Below, piece after piece: positions 34,174-42,896 of a stretch of 64,000 nt of DNA; positions within the stretch are counted from its first letter, which is position 1, and every line of letters starts with the position of its first letter. The stretch is from assembly GCA_036013505.1 (NCBI GenBank), contig CP107851.1:9906001-9970000 (forward strand). The letters are read 5' to 3'. Position numbers and translations under genes: made by a program. The notes under the pieces were generated by a model, which ran no database searches, was not told where the DNA came from, and worked only from the letters and a program-made list of their open reading frames with translations. The DNA comes from Streptomyces sp. NBC_00510. Lineage in GTDB: Bacteria > Actinomycetota > Actinomycetes > Streptomycetales > Streptomycetaceae.

Positions 34174-35154
34174 TCAGATCTCGGTGCCAAATGCCTTTCG
34201 GAGGGTGGCCACGGCCTGGGCGACCGCCTCGCGGGCCGCCTGTGTCGCCGACAGCGCGTTGAGCATGACGAAGTCGTGGATGGTCGCCTCGTAGCGGGTC
34301 GCGGTCACGGGAACTCCGGCAGCGCGCAGCTTCTCGGCGTAGGCCTCGCCTTCGTCCCTCAGGACGTCGGCTTCCGCGGTGATGACCAGGGCCGGGGGCA
34401 GGCCGGCGAGCTCCTGCTCGGTGGCGCGCAGCGGGCTGGCCGTGATCTGTGCGCGTTGCCCTTCGTCGGTTGTGTACTGGTCCCAGAACCACTGCATGAC
34501 ATCGCGGCGCAGGAAGTAGCCCTCGGCGAACCGGTGGTAGGAGCGCGTGTCGAAGTCCGCGTCGGTGACGGGATAGAACAACACCTGATGGCGGAAGGAG
34601 ACATCACCGCGTTCCTTGGCCAGCAACGTCAGGGCCGCGCTGAGGTTGCCGCCCGTCGAGTCGCCGGCCACGACCAGTCGTGTGGGGTCGATGCCGTGCT
34701 CACTCCCGTGGCGGGTCACCCATCGGGCGACCGCGTAGCACTCTTCCAGCGCCTGGGGGTAGCGGGCCTCGGGAGAAAGGCTGTACTCGGGGAAGACCAC
34801 GGCAGCCCGTGCGCCGACGGCCAGTTCACGTACCAGGCGGTCGTGGGTGCGCGTGCCCCCGAAGACCCAGCCGCCGCCGTGGAGGTACAAGACGGCGGGC
34901 AGCGGCCCGTCGGCCTGACTCGGGCGCACAAGGCGCACCGCGACGCTTCCCTTCGGCCCGCCGGAAACCGCGACCCAGCTGTCCTCCACCTCGGGATCGC
35001 GGTGCTCCAAGGCCTGCGCCTGCACCTTCTCCAGCGTCCTGCGGCCTGCCGCCGGTCCCAGATCGAACGGGAACGGCGGGGCGGCAGTGGCTTCGACGAA
35101 CTGGCGAGCAGCCGGCTCAAGTACCGGTTGCTGTGAGGGGAGGTAGTCAGGCAT
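34174..35154 (-). CDS. HSL-family alpha/beta hydrolase (esterase)
   Basis: A 326-residue protein from ATG 35154 (MPDYLPSQQPVLEPAARQFV) after CCAGGAG. The hormone-sensitive-lipase signatures are present: HGGGW (92-96), nucleophile elbow GDSTGG with Ser166, Asp in the EADVLRDEGE region, and HDF near 295. Cytosolic carboxylesterase activity on small acyl or aryl esters is expected. It is divergent from the OhrR gene across 570 bp and may be part of the same stress response, though no OhrR site is seen on its side. Confidence 0.9.
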   Translation of the reverse strand: MPDYLPSQQPVLEPAARQFVEATAAPPFPFDLGPAAGRRTLEKVQAQALEHRDPEVEDSWVAVSGGPKGSVAVRLVRPSQADGPLPAVLYLHGGGWVFGGTRTHDRLVRELAVGARAAVVFPEYSLSPEARYPQALEECYAVARWVTRHGSEHGIDPTRLVVAGDSTGGNLSAALTLLAKERGDVSFRHQVLFYPVTDADFDTRSYHRFAEGYFLRRDVMQWFWDQYTTDEGQRAQITASPLRATEQELAGLPPALVITAEADVLRDEGEAYAEKLRAAGVPVTATRYEATIHDFVMLNALSATQAAREAVAQAVATLRKAFGTEI

Positions 35155-35640
35155 CACGTACTCCTGGTGGGGGGAGGGCAGATCCGTGCTCAGGTTGGGG
35201 GAAATCGGGGCCTCTGACCGGCCGCGTCCGCTGCCGGCTCCCGGGTCCGGGCTGCGCACAGATGCTGCCTGCGATCCAACCTCGAAAGCGTGCCTTGCGG
35301 CATCGGTAATGTGACTCTGACCCTCGATGCGGCCGTGCGCCGCCGGGGAAGCGGGCCGCCTCGGGTGCCGTTGCCGCACCTGGTGACGGCAGAGCCCCGG
35401 CAGTGCCGCCACGGCAACAAGGCAACGGCCCTCAGCGATGGCCGGGGCTCACCTGCTGAGCATTCGGCGACATGGGTCGACGGGCGGGGCAACAGGAAGC
35501 ACAGGATTCACATGGCCCTCTCCACCACCAATAAGCAGCGCAGTACCGGAATTCCTGCCGATCGGACCCGCGAGGCGAGAGGACTCCAGTGGTGGCATCG
35601 CGCAACTTCACGCACCGGTTCCGCGACGCGGTGTGCAATT
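35155..35640. other. Gap without a convincing gene
   Basis: This divergent gap must hold the esterase promoter. Short ORFs in it (for example one starting at 35512) have poor codon bias. The right edge is AT-rich and carries the OhrR-side repeats. Confidence 0.4.
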
Positions 35641-35645
35641 TTAAG

Positions 35646-35714
35646 TGTGCGCAATATAATGGCCTGCGTGGAAGTTGTGAGAAGTACAGTTTAGTGCGCA
35701 AGTATTATGCGGAG
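35646..35714. promoter_or_regulatory. Direct repeats upstream of the OhrR-type gene
   Basis: TGTGCGCAATATAATGG (35646-35662) and TAGTGCGCAAGTATTATGCG (from 35692) share GTGCGCAA followed by an AT-rich TATAAT/TATTAT. They are 47 bp apart and lie 10-80 bp before the start at 35725, over the probable promoter. They are good candidates for autorepressor sites. Confidence 0.5.
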
Positions 35715-35724
35715 GGGAGTTGCG

Positions 35725-36204
35725 ATGAGTGAGAACCAGCCCGCCGCCCAGCGGCCAACGGCGGAGGCCGATGAGGTCAGCCTGCTCCTCGACGACCAGA
35801 TGTGTTTCGCCCTGTACGCGGCGCAGCGGGCCTTGACCAACCGCTATCGGCCTCTGCTGGAAGAGTTCGACCTGACCTATCCGCAGTATCTGGTGATGCT
35901 GGTGTTGTGGGAGCACGGTGCGCTGCCCATCAAGTCGCTGGGCAAGCTCCTGCAACTCGACTACGGCACCCTGACGCCACTGCTCAAGCGCCTGCAGGCT
36001 CACGGGCTGGTCCGGCGCGAGCGCCAGGCAAGCGACGAGCGTTCGGTGCAGATCAGCCTCACCGAACAGGGTGCCGAACTGCGGAAGCGTGCGTGGGTCG
36101 TTCCGGCCACGATCGGGCAGGTTGCAGGCCTGACCGCGACGGAGGCGGGGAACGTCAAGGCTCTCCTGGAGCGGCTGACGGCCAACGTCACCGCAAGCCA
36201 GTAA
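35725..36204 (+). CDS. OhrR-type MarR regulator
   Basis: A 159-residue protein from ATG 35725 (MSENQPAAQRPTAEADEVSL) after GGAGGGGAG. The N-terminal LLLDDQMCFALYAAQRALTN carries Cys27 at the position of the peroxide-sensing cysteine of OhrR. The winged helix follows (LPIKSLGKLLQLDYGTLTPL, RLQAHGLVRRERQASDERSV). OhrR proteins repress organic-peroxide resistance genes and are released when that Cys is oxidised. No ohr peroxidase gene is adjacent, so the likely targets are itself and perhaps the divergent esterase. Confidence 0.85.
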   Translation: MSENQPAAQRPTAEADEVSLLLDDQMCFALYAAQRALTNRYRPLLEEFDLTYPQYLVMLVLWEHGALPIKSLGKLLQLDYGTLTPLLKRLQAHGLVRRERQASDERSVQISLTEQGAELRKRAWVVPATIGQVAGLTATEAGNVKALLERLTANVTASQ

Positions 36205-36247
36205 CTTCCTGGGCGGGGTGTCCGTCGTCACGGACGCGATGGTGCAG

Positions 36248-36901
36248 TCAGTTGAGCAGCCCGCGCTGATGGGCGGCGGCAGTGAGCGTTTCAAGGAGAA
36301 GATCCCGCCCGTGGCGGAGCCTCGATCGCACAGTGCCTGGAAAGATGCCCAGGGTCTCCGCGACGTCGGCGGGAGTGAAGTCTTCAACGTCGGCCAGGTA
36401 CACCACGATTCGTACCTCGGCCGGCAGGCGCTGCAGCGCAGCGGACACATCCTCCTCGGGTAGCAGGCCCAGCGCCTGTGTGACACGAGCCGCGTGTTCA
36501 CCGGATACCGGAACCTGCTCACCGGAGACCTCTTGCAGGCCTTCTGCTGTGGGCTGGGGGGCACAATCCCCGGGCCGGTTCCGCTCGCCGAAAGCGTCGA
36601 GCGCGGTGTGGGTGAGGATCTGGAACAACCAGACTTTCAGGTTGACTCCCTCGGGGAGCATCTCGAAAGCTTCGAAGGCCTGCAGATACGTCTGCTGAAC
36701 CAGGTCGTCGGGGTCGGCGTCACATGCCATCTGCGTTGCGGCTGCGTACAGCCGGCCGAGGAAGGGCATGGTCTGCCGCTCGAACCGCGCGAGCACGGTC
36801 TCCCCGCAGACCGTCCACTGGATCAGACCGCTGCCACCATCCATCTCGCCCATGTGCCTGATCGGGTGTACGGGCTCGGTGCGGGAGAGCGACCGGTTCA
36901 T
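36248..36901 (-). CDS. SigR-like ECF RNA polymerase sigma factor
   Basis: A 217-residue protein from ATG 36901 (MNRSLSRTEPVHPIRHMGEM); ATG 36853 (MGEMDGGSGLIQWTVCGE) is an alternative. Region 2 reads FERQTMPFLGRLYAAATQMA, DPDDLVQQTYLQAFEAFEML and NLKVWLFQILTHTALDAFGE, close to SigR. Region 4 is LPAEVRIVVYLADVEDFTPA then VAETLGIFPGTVRSRLRHGR. No RsrA-type zinc anti-sigma gene follows, which is unusual for a SigR-type factor. The surrounding msr, disulfide-reductase and hydrolase genes make thiol/oxidative stress the likely response. Confidence 0.88.
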   Translation of the reverse strand: MNRSLSRTEPVHPIRHMGEMDGGSGLIQWTVCGETVLARFERQTMPFLGRLYAAATQMACDADPDDLVQQTYLQAFEAFEMLPEGVNLKVWLFQILTHTALDAFGERNRPGDCAPQPTAEGLQEVSGEQVPVSGEHAARVTQALGLLPEEDVSAALQRLPAEVRIVVYLADVEDFTPADVAETLGIFPGTVRSRLRHGRDLLLETLTAAAHQRGLLN

Positions 36902-37039
36902 GTCTGTTCTCGAATGGAGACGGGCGCTGCGGCACGGCGATGCCGCCCTTGTCCGCTCAGCCACAGGTCTCGCAGACGTTCGGATGCCGCTTTCCCCCGA
37001 TGCCGGCCTTTCGCGTAGTCCGTGATGACTGGCAGGCGT

Positions 37040-37059
37040 GAGGTGTCAACCGGCACCTC
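37040..37059 (-). promoter_or_regulatory. Inverted repeat with TTGACA upstream of the sigma gene
   Basis: GAGGTG-N8-CACCTC lies 139-158 bp upstream of the sigma-factor start. On the minus strand it contains TTGACA, a possible -35 element; no good -10 follows, so this is tentative. Confidence 0.3.
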
Positions 37060-37098
37060 TATTACTGAAGACACGTGTTTCTCCAAACTGATGAGGAA

Positions 37099-37118
37099 CC
37101 CCTTCTTGGCAGAAGGGG
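37099..37118. terminator. Perfect 8-bp hairpin
   Basis: CCCCTTCT-TGGC-AGAAGGGG. It lies between the conserved box copy A and the sigma gene and would stop transcripts coming leftwards from the box. Confidence 0.5.
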
Positions 37119-37231
37119 ATGGGCGGTTGCTATCACCGTCGTGGTGGTCAGGCGCAGTGATCAGGTGCAGGGATGCACTGTCCGGCGTCCGCGGCGTTGG
37201 CGGGACTCCACGGCCCGGGGCCGCCCTGCAT

Positions 37232-37273
37232 GGGGCGGCCGGGCTAATCGGTGTCGAGTCGCCCGGCCGCCCC
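37232..37273 (-). terminator. Perfect 13-bp hairpin resembling the epoxide-hydrolase terminators
   Basis: GGGGCGGCCGGGC and GCCCGGCCGCCCC are separated by 16 bases. It resembles in sequence and layout the hairpins after both epoxide hydrolase genes (47201-47240 and 50969-51010), yet here it stands only 57 bp after the conserved box, with no gene between. Confidence 0.7.
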
Positions 37274-37329
37274 GTGTGGCCCGCTTCCGCTTTCCGGCGT
37301 ACCTCAATAATGGGCGCGGGCCGTAAGCC

Positions 37330-37387
37330 CGGTAATCCGGAACGTGACCTAGATTCCATAGCAGCGGTGGCGTTGTTCCTAGGTAAC
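37330..37387 (-). promoter_or_regulatory. Conserved three-part box, copy A
   Basis: Read leftwards, GTTACCTAGG (37387-37378), GGAATCTAGGTCA (37357-37345) and GATTACCG (37337-37330) match copies B and C with identical 30- and 20-bp spacing, and the flanking bases align without gaps for more than 100 bp. No hydrolase follows; a terminator-type hairpin comes next. The sigma-factor gene lies 430 bp further on. Confidence 0.75.
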
Positions 37388-37617
37388 GTGACGCGGTACC
37401 GGCGCACCGGAGTCATGACAGTCATGTGACCCAAGACCTGCCGGCAGCGGTGCTCTCATTGCCAAACTGTCGCCCAGCAGGGCGAATCGGGGAGGCAAGA
37501 GTCTCACAACGGGTGAGCGAAACGATCTAGGAGGTGTCTACTGCAGGGGGACCAGTAAGGGGCAACGGTCGGCGGCGAACGCCGGAAGCGCTGGGCCCCA
37601 TGTGCGGCCCTGGCGCC

Positions 37618-39048
37618 TCAGCCCCGGTGGGTCTCCAGCAGCCTCAGCCAGATCTCGCTGATCGTGGGGAAGGCGGGCACGGCATGCCAGAGCCGGTCGA
37701 TCGGCACCTCGCCGGCGACAGCGACAGTGGCCGAGTGCACGAGTTCTGCCACGCCGGGCCCGGCGAACGTCACGCCGGCCACGGTGCCACGGTCGAGGTC
37801 GACGAGCATGCGGGCCTGACCCCGGTACCCCTCGGCGTACTGGTGGGCACCCGCCACGTGCGCCAGGTCGTAGTCGACCACCCTGATCCGGTGCCCGAAA
37901 CCCACGGCGTCGTGAGTGGTCATACCGACGGAGGCGACCTCCGGATGCGTGAAGACCACCTGCGGAACGGCCATGTGGTCGGCGGTGGCCACATGCGCAC
38001 CCCACAGGGTGTCGTCGACCACCTCGCCGCCCGCACGCGCCCCGATGACGGCCCCGGCGATGCGGGCCTGGTACTTGCCCTGGTGGGTCAGCAGGGCGCG
38101 GTGGTTGACGTCGCCGACGGCGTACAACCAGCCGTCGGCGACGCCGGTCACCCGGAAGGTGTCGTCCACCTTCAGCCAGTCGCCCGGGGTGAGACCTATC
38201 GTCTCCAGCCCCAGGTCCCAGGTGTTGGGGGCCCGGCCGGTGGCGAACAGGATCTCGTCCGCCACCAGGTGCCCGCCGTCGGCGAGGGCGATCTGGACCT
38301 CGCCGTTCTCACGCGCCAGGCGGGCCACGGAGGTCGTGAACCGGACGTCGACGCCGGCCTCACGCAGGCCGTCCGTCACCAGCCGGCCGGCGAAGGATTC
38401 CATCCGCTGCAGCAGCCCGTCCCCGGCAACCAGCAGGGTCACCTCAGAGCCGAGCGCCTGCCAGGCCGTGGCCATCTCGACGGCCACCACACCGCCGCCG
38501 ACGATGGCCAGGCGTCCGGGGACCTTGCCGGCACTGGTCGCCTCACGGCTGGTCCACGCACGGACGGTGTCCAAGCCGGGAAGCGCGGGCACAGCCGCGT
38601 AGGTGCCGGTGGCCACGGCCACGGCATGCCGCGCCGAGAGCGTGACCGTGTCCCTGTCGGCAGTCTCGACGCGGACCGTTCGGGGGCCGTCGAGCCGGCC
38701 GTGGCCGCGGACCAGATCGACGCCGACCGACTCCAGCCAGCCGACCTGGTCCTCGTCCTTCCAGTAGGAGGCCATCTTGTCGCGGTGAGCCAGGACCGCC
38801 CCGGCGTCCAGCGGCCCGGCGACCGCCCGACCAAGCCCGGGCACCCGGCGCGCGTCAGCCTGCACCACCACCGGGCGCAGCAGCGCCTTGCTGGGGTCGC
38901 AGGCCCAGAACGAGCACTCGCCGCCCAGCAGTTCACGCTCCACGATCACGGCGCTCAGCCCGGCGGCACGAGCGCGTTCGGCCACGTTCTCGCCCACCGG
39001 CCCTGCGCCGATGACGATCACGTCGTAAGTGCGGGTGGTCTCGTTCAT
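37618..39048 (-). CDS. FAD-dependent pyridine nucleotide-disulfide oxidoreductase
   Basis: A 476-residue protein from ATG 39048 (MNETTRTYDVIVIGAGPVGE). The FAD GxGxxG is at 14-19, redox-active Cys45 and Cys50 in GGECSFWAC, the NAD(P) site LAIVGGGVVAVEMATAW near 185, the second FAD motif LYAVGDVNHRALLTHQGKYQ, and the C-terminal HAVPAFPTISEIW with the His-Glu pair of class I enzymes. This is the lipoamide dehydrogenase/mycothione reductase/mercuric reductase family; substrate cannot be told from sequence. The redox neighbourhood favours a thiol-disulfide role. Family members usually have GGTCxNxGC, so GGECSFWAC is a variant. Confidence 0.88.
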   Translation of the reverse strand: MNETTRTYDVIVIGAGPVGENVAERARAAGLSAVIVERELLGGECSFWACDPSKALLRPVVVQADARRVPGLGRAVAGPLDAGAVLAHRDKMASYWKDEDQVGWLESVGVDLVRGHGRLDGPRTVRVETADRDTVTLSARHAVAVATGTYAAVPALPGLDTVRAWTSREATSAGKVPGRLAIVGGGVVAVEMATAWQALGSEVTLLVAGDGLLQRMESFAGRLVTDGLREAGVDVRFTTSVARLARENGEVQIALADGGHLVADEILFATGRAPNTWDLGLETIGLTPGDWLKVDDTFRVTGVADGWLYAVGDVNHRALLTHQGKYQARIAGAVIGARAGGEVVDDTLWGAHVATADHMAVPQVVFTHPEVASVGMTTHDAVGFGHRIRVVDYDLAHVAGAHQYAEGYRGQARMLVDLDRGTVAGVTFAGPGVAELVHSATVAVAGEVPIDRLWHAVPAFPTISEIWLRLLETHRG

Positions 39049-39381
39049 CACTGCTCCGTACCGGTGGTGGGGGGATCAAGTCAGGAATTGCAGGTGCGGA
39101 TTGCTGCCAGCCTGCTCACGGGCGCCTGCAGTGGAAAGGCCAAGCGGGCGCCCGTCGCCGGACTTCCGTGCCGGCTGCCGGGGGTGCGTGTGGGGGGCGT
39201 GCCGGAGGTGGTGCAGCCAAAGCCGTGCCCCGCAGGCATCCGGTGCCTGCCCGGAGAGCCAGGGGCCGGGGCCGTGCACCGTTCCCGTCAGGCTGTGCGC
39301 GTGCTGCATCAAGCGGGACCGGCTGCTGACCGCATAGTCCGTCGCCGGGTGGCGGGTGGCGGGTGGTGGACGGGGGCGACG
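39049..39381. other. Gap without a convincing gene
   Basis: This holds the upstream region of the oxidoreductase. Short ORFs on both strands have mixed codon bias, and no terminator or palindrome stands out. Confidence 0.35.
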
Positions 39382-39854
39382 TCAGCGGCCAGGGAACCGC
39401 TTCTTCACTTCCTGGAGCACCCAACCGTTGCCGTCCGGGTCGCTGAAGGTGAGGTAGGAGCCGTAGGAGGCGCGCTCGGGGTGCATACCGGTGATGCGTC
39501 GCTGCCCTTCGCCGTCGTGGACGCACCTGCCGCCCCCGTGGCCGTGGTGGAGGAGACCACCTTCGTCGTGGAAGATCTCGCTGACGTCGATGCCGCGAGC
39601 CGCGAGCTCTGCGTGCGCCTCGTTGATGTCGGACACGATGAGGTACAGGCCCTGGAACGCGCCCGCAGGGATGTCGGTCATCCCCTTGCCGAAGATGATC
39701 GAGCACTCGGAGCCGGGCGGGGTCAGGTGCACCACCCGGAAGTCGTCCCTGGCCGTGTAGTCGACGTCGAGACGGAAGCCGGCCTTCTCGAAGAAGGCCT
39801 TGCCCGGCCGATGCCGGAGACGGGGAGCACGATCACTTCGAGCTTCAAGTCCAT
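39382..39854 (-). pseudogene. VOC (glyoxalase/dioxygenase-fold) protein, frameshifted
   Basis: ATG 39854 begins MDLKLEVIVLPVSGIGRA. One base is missing near 39805, and the rest (KAFFEKAGFRLDVDYTARDD, VVHLTPPGSECSIIFGKGMT, GLYLIVSDINEAHAELAARG, YGSYLTFSDPDGNGWVLQEV) is in another frame, ending KKRFPGR. This is a typical single-module VOC protein of about 157 residues, of the kind that binds metals and processes electrophiles. It lies on the same strand as the disulfide oxidoreductase, about 330 bp upstream of it. Confidence 0.8.
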
Positions 39855-40263
39855 GGAGACGCCTTTCAGATAGTGAATTCTTGACTGGTGAAAGGGCAAC
39901 ACTCAGTGCGCCGCGGTTCATCTATGTGAGGGCGCCGCACAGCAGCGCGTACCGCCCGGGCGGCCACAACGGGCACATGCGATCGGGCAGGGAGTCAGCC
40001 GATTGCAGTCGGCTCCGACCCACACCGGGAAAGGTACCCGCCATTTAGCTTTGAGGCAAGTAACGCTTGCAAATTTAACGATTGCCAAAGGTATTTTCTT
40101 GATCGAAAAGCGCTTCGCCGGGCGGCCAATTCCCAGAGTTTCTGCAAGTCGCAGTGGTTACGTTCCTTTGCGGCGCAGCATTCCCCACGTCCTGATGTGA
40201 CCGCGCATACTGATCCCTGGCGTCACTTGGGCCCCTTCTGTGGGGCCGATTCGGCGCCAGCGC
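39855..40263. other. AT-rich gap with small inverted repeats
   Basis: 40025-40150 is the most AT-rich part of the window. It carries GCAAGTAACGCTTGC (a 5-bp inverted repeat) followed by GCAAATTTAACGATTGC, like two operator half-palindromes. It may be a promoter for the broken VOC gene or imported DNA. No gene is seen. Confidence 0.4.
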
Positions 40264-40590
40264 CTACTACAGCTCAGTCGACAGGTGGCCTGTTACGCCC
40301 CCGCTGAAAGCCCGGATCGCGAACAGCACCTTGATGTGTCCGCCCGCCGGGCCGGCCTGGGGGGACGGGCTCAGCCGATCGCTGTAGCCGCCGGGTAGGC
40401 GGGTCCGCCGATTGGGCGCAGGTGGGCAGGGATGGAACGAAGGTGCTTTCCCTGTTCAGCGGTGACGTGCTCGCCCTCGTTGACGACAGGGGCAGGGTGA
40501 TCGAGGAGGGGGACCTTCGGCTGAAGGTGGTCAACGTTCTCCACGGTCAAGCTCGGCACGAAGGTCACCCACGGCGCCGACAGCCCGGCC
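40264..40590 (-). other. Possible gene scraps, unrecognised
   Basis: Read leftwards, FVPSLTVENVDHLQPKVPLL then NEGEHVTAEQGKHLRSIP, and in another frame GHIKVLFAIRAFSGGVTGHL, have coding-like bias. They probably belong to one decayed gene. No family could be named. Confidence 0.2.
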
Positions 40591-40597
40591 GCCGCAT

Positions 40598-40700
40598 TGC
40601 GCGATGGTGTTCAAGCTCGTCGAGTCGGCTCAGGACCGCCGGCGGGCGGTCACTGGAGCCCCACCTCGCCGCCCTGGTCCGCTCCGGTGCAGGGTTCGAA
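40598..40700 (+). pseudogene. IS256-family transposase C-terminal remnant
   Basis: MVFKLVESAQDRRRAVTGA followed in a shifted frame by EPHLAALVRSGAGFE matches the conserved C-terminus of IS256-type transposases (typically FKLVE.AQ.RWRAV....LVALVRAGA.FE). Nothing upstream of it survives. It abuts the LigT gene and is open into it. Confidence 0.6.
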
Positions 40701-41231
40701 GTGTCGCATGACAAGCCTCGAGCAGGTCAGACCGCCTTGCTGGCAACCGTGGCAGAGGCCGAGCCACTGGTCGGGCACTGGCGACGCCGATTCGACGCCT
40801 CCGCATCGGCCGGGATTCCCGTCCACGTGACGGTGCTCTTCCCGTTCCTCGACGTCGATCTCATCACCACTGCGGTCATCAGTGACCTCAAGGTCCTGAT
40901 CGGCAAGCACAGCCCCTTCACGGTCCGCTTCGACGAGTGCCGCCGCTTCCCCGACGTGCTTTACCTTGCTCCGACGCCGCACCAGCCGCTTCGCCTGCTG
41001 ACCGAGACCGTAGCCGCGCGATGGCCGGAGGCGCCGCCCTGCGGGGGACAGTTCACCGAGGTCATCCCGCACCTGACCGTCGCCTATGGGCAGCAGCCCC
41101 GCGTCTTCGACGAGGTGGAGGCGGAACTGGCCCAACGACTACCCGTCACGGCAACGATCTCGTCAGTGAGCTTGCTCGTCAGCGACGGCGAGAACTGGCG
41201 GCACCACGCCGATTTCCCGATGCTCGGGTGA
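40701..41231 (+). CDS. 2'-5' RNA ligase family (2H phosphoesterase) protein
   Basis: A 176-residue protein from GTG 40701 (MSHDKPRAGQTALLATVAEA). The two HxT motifs that define the family are HVTVLF (His42, Thr44) and HLTVAYG (His124, Thr126). These enzymes act on cyclic or 2'-5' phosphodiesters of RNA or nucleotides. No good ribosome binding site precedes the GTG, and the frame runs unbroken into the IS256 scrap, so the native 5' end may have been replaced. Family members are about 170-180 residues, so the domain is complete. Confidence 0.8.
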   Translation: MSHDKPRAGQTALLATVAEAEPLVGHWRRRFDASASAGIPVHVTVLFPFLDVDLITTAVISDLKVLIGKHSPFTVRFDECRRFPDVLYLAPTPHQPLRLLTETVAARWPEAPPCGGQFTEVIPHLTVAYGQQPRVFDEVEAELAQRLPVTATISSVSLLVSDGENWRHHADFPMLG

Positions 41232-41441
41232 GCGCGCAGCACCAGTGCCGACCCACAACTCTTGACAATTGCTCGCATTGCGGGCTCCTCAGCCGGGGCG
41301 GATGCCGCCGCGCCGCGGAGCGCGGCAGGCCGCCTCCGGGCTACTGCACTTCCCGTGACGCGTGTCGGATGAATTGCTCAACAGTCGACGGCAGAAGGCA
41401 GGCATGGTGCACAGCAGCTGACATTCCACACTAAGTGATGA

Positions 41442-41849
41442 TCAGCTCTCGTCGGTTGTCAGGCGCAGCGAGATGCTGTTGATGCAGTAGCGCTGGTCGG
41501 TCGGAGTGGCAAAGCCCTCTCCCTCGAAGACGTGCCCGAGGTGCGAGCCGCAGCGAGCACAGCGGACCTCGGTCTGCACCATGCCGTAGGACCGATCTTC
41601 GGCCAGTTCGACTGCGTCGCTGTCCTTCGGGTCGTAGAAGGAGGGCCAGCCACAGCCGGAGTCGAACTTTTCTGCAGAGGTGAAGAGTTCAGCGCCGCAG
41701 GCGCGGCAGGAGTAGACGCCTTGGGTTTTGGTGTCGGTGTACTCGCCGGTGAAGGGCATCTCCGTGGCGGCGCGGCGCAGGACCTGGTACTCGGAAGGGG
41801 TCAGTTCGGCGCGCCACTGCTCGTCCGGCTTTTCGATGTCATACGGCAC
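41442..41849 (-). CDS. msrB: Peptide-methionine (R)-S-oxide reductase MsrB
   Basis: A 135-residue protein starting at GTG 41849 (MPYDIEKPDEQWRAELTPSE). All MsrB features are present: zinc cysteines C48/C51 and C97/C100 (CRAC, CARC), a cysteine at 66 (SGCGWPSFYDP) and catalytic Cys122 in RYCINS. It reduces methionine-R-sulfoxide in oxidised proteins in the cytosol, complementing the MsrA encoded at 47.7 kb. It is monocistronic. SigR-type factors are known to control msr genes in Streptomyces, which fits the sigma gene nearby. Confidence 0.95.
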   Translation of the reverse strand: MPYDIEKPDEQWRAELTPSEYQVLRRAATEMPFTGEYTDTKTQGVYSCRACGAELFTSAEKFDSGCGWPSFYDPKDSDAVELAEDRSYGMVQTEVRCARCGSHLGHVFEGEGFATPTDQRYCINSISLRLTTDES

Positions 41850-42269
41850 AGAAGTTGATCCTCACAGCAGAGTCGGGAAGAAGGAGAGGTGTGGGGTTCG
41901 CCGCAAGCCGAGGGGCTGGGCCGGGGAGAAATGTCCCTTCTGACACCTACGCGTCGTTCAACAGCCGGCAGATCTGGGGTGTTCCGGCCGTTCGGGACAG
42001 CAGCAGTGACCCCTGTCACCTGCATCCCGGGGTGCGGTCACCGACCGTGCCGACAGTCGGCTCGGTGCTGCAACGCGACTGAGGAGGCGCAGCGGCCCAG
42101 CGGCCCAGCGGCTCGCTTCTGAGCGACCCGGCCGTTTTGACGGCCAGTGACCCCGTGAACTGTGCGGCAGGGTGCTGGGGCACACGCTGCTGGAGTACTG
42201 GCGTTCACGATGTGGAGCCTCAAAGCCTCATGCGGTGCGCGCGCCGCTGTTCGGCGGTGGTCTGGGATG
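41850..42269. other. Gap without a convincing gene
   Basis: This holds the msrB promoter. Low-complexity GGCCCAGC repeats occur near 42095. The right part runs into the IS110 relic. Confidence 0.35.
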
Positions 42270-42780
42270 GCGGGGTGTTGGACAGGCATTTTCGCCGGCG
42301 AGAGCATCGGCGGCCTCGGACGCACTCTCGCTCAACATTTGGTCCTGGCCGGCGAGGACGTCAGCGACGTGCCCTCAGGGTCGAGGTCTCGGCCTCTGGC
42401 GGCGACCGCAAGACCGATCCCGTTGGCGCGCTCCACGTTACTAAAGTCACGCTGTTCCGAGCCGACTTGCGCAAGGCCATCTTGGGGACTGGTCCACGGT
42501 CCTGCGGCTGCCGACCGAGTGGCGCAACGACCTTGTGGACGCGGAGCGCACCCGCACCACCAACCGTCTGCGTGCAGTCCTACGGGTCCTGCTGCCTGGT
42601 GGCGCTTCCCCGGCTCTCGGCCGCTTCGGTGATGAAGGGGTCTGTCCGGTCACCGCGACGGACAATCGCGACGCGACATTGCGTGCGATCACTGCCGATC
42701 TGCGTCGACGGGGTCGGGGAGGTCAAGGACAACGAGGCGATGGCGATGGTGTCGTGGTTCTCCGCCCGGTCTGACTTTCA
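42270..42780 (+). pseudogene. IS110-family transposase remnant
   Basis: TLAQHLVLAGEDVSDVPSG, then RLPTEWRNDLVDAERTRTTN and NRLRAVLRVLLPGGAS in another frame, match the N-terminal DEDD-type half of IS110/IS116/IS902 transposases. The segment carrying GRKTDPVDA is garbled (the DNA still reads GGCGACCGCAAGACCGATCC). There are several frameshifts and an internal deletion. No terminal repeats were found, as is normal for IS110. Confidence 0.65.
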
Positions 42781-42896
42781 ACGAGGCTGGAACTCTCCGG
42801 GGTTGTCATTCCGAAGATCCGTCGGCTCGTCGTGGAGGATCACAACCCGCACGGCCGGACGGGTATGCGCGGCCCGATGACACCTCTGCGTGTCAA

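Noticed and set aside
37330..37387. The conserved box as a classical SigR promoter
   Set aside because: GGAAT is present, but GTT is not found 18-19 bp downstream; the sequence there is TTA/TAC. The box is therefore kept as a regulatory repeat without assigning a sigma factor.
37534..39873. 779-codon open frame on the plus strand
   Set aside because: It is antisense to the disulfide oxidoreductase and VOC gene, and its composition is what G/C third-position bias produces on the opposite strand. No domain is visible.
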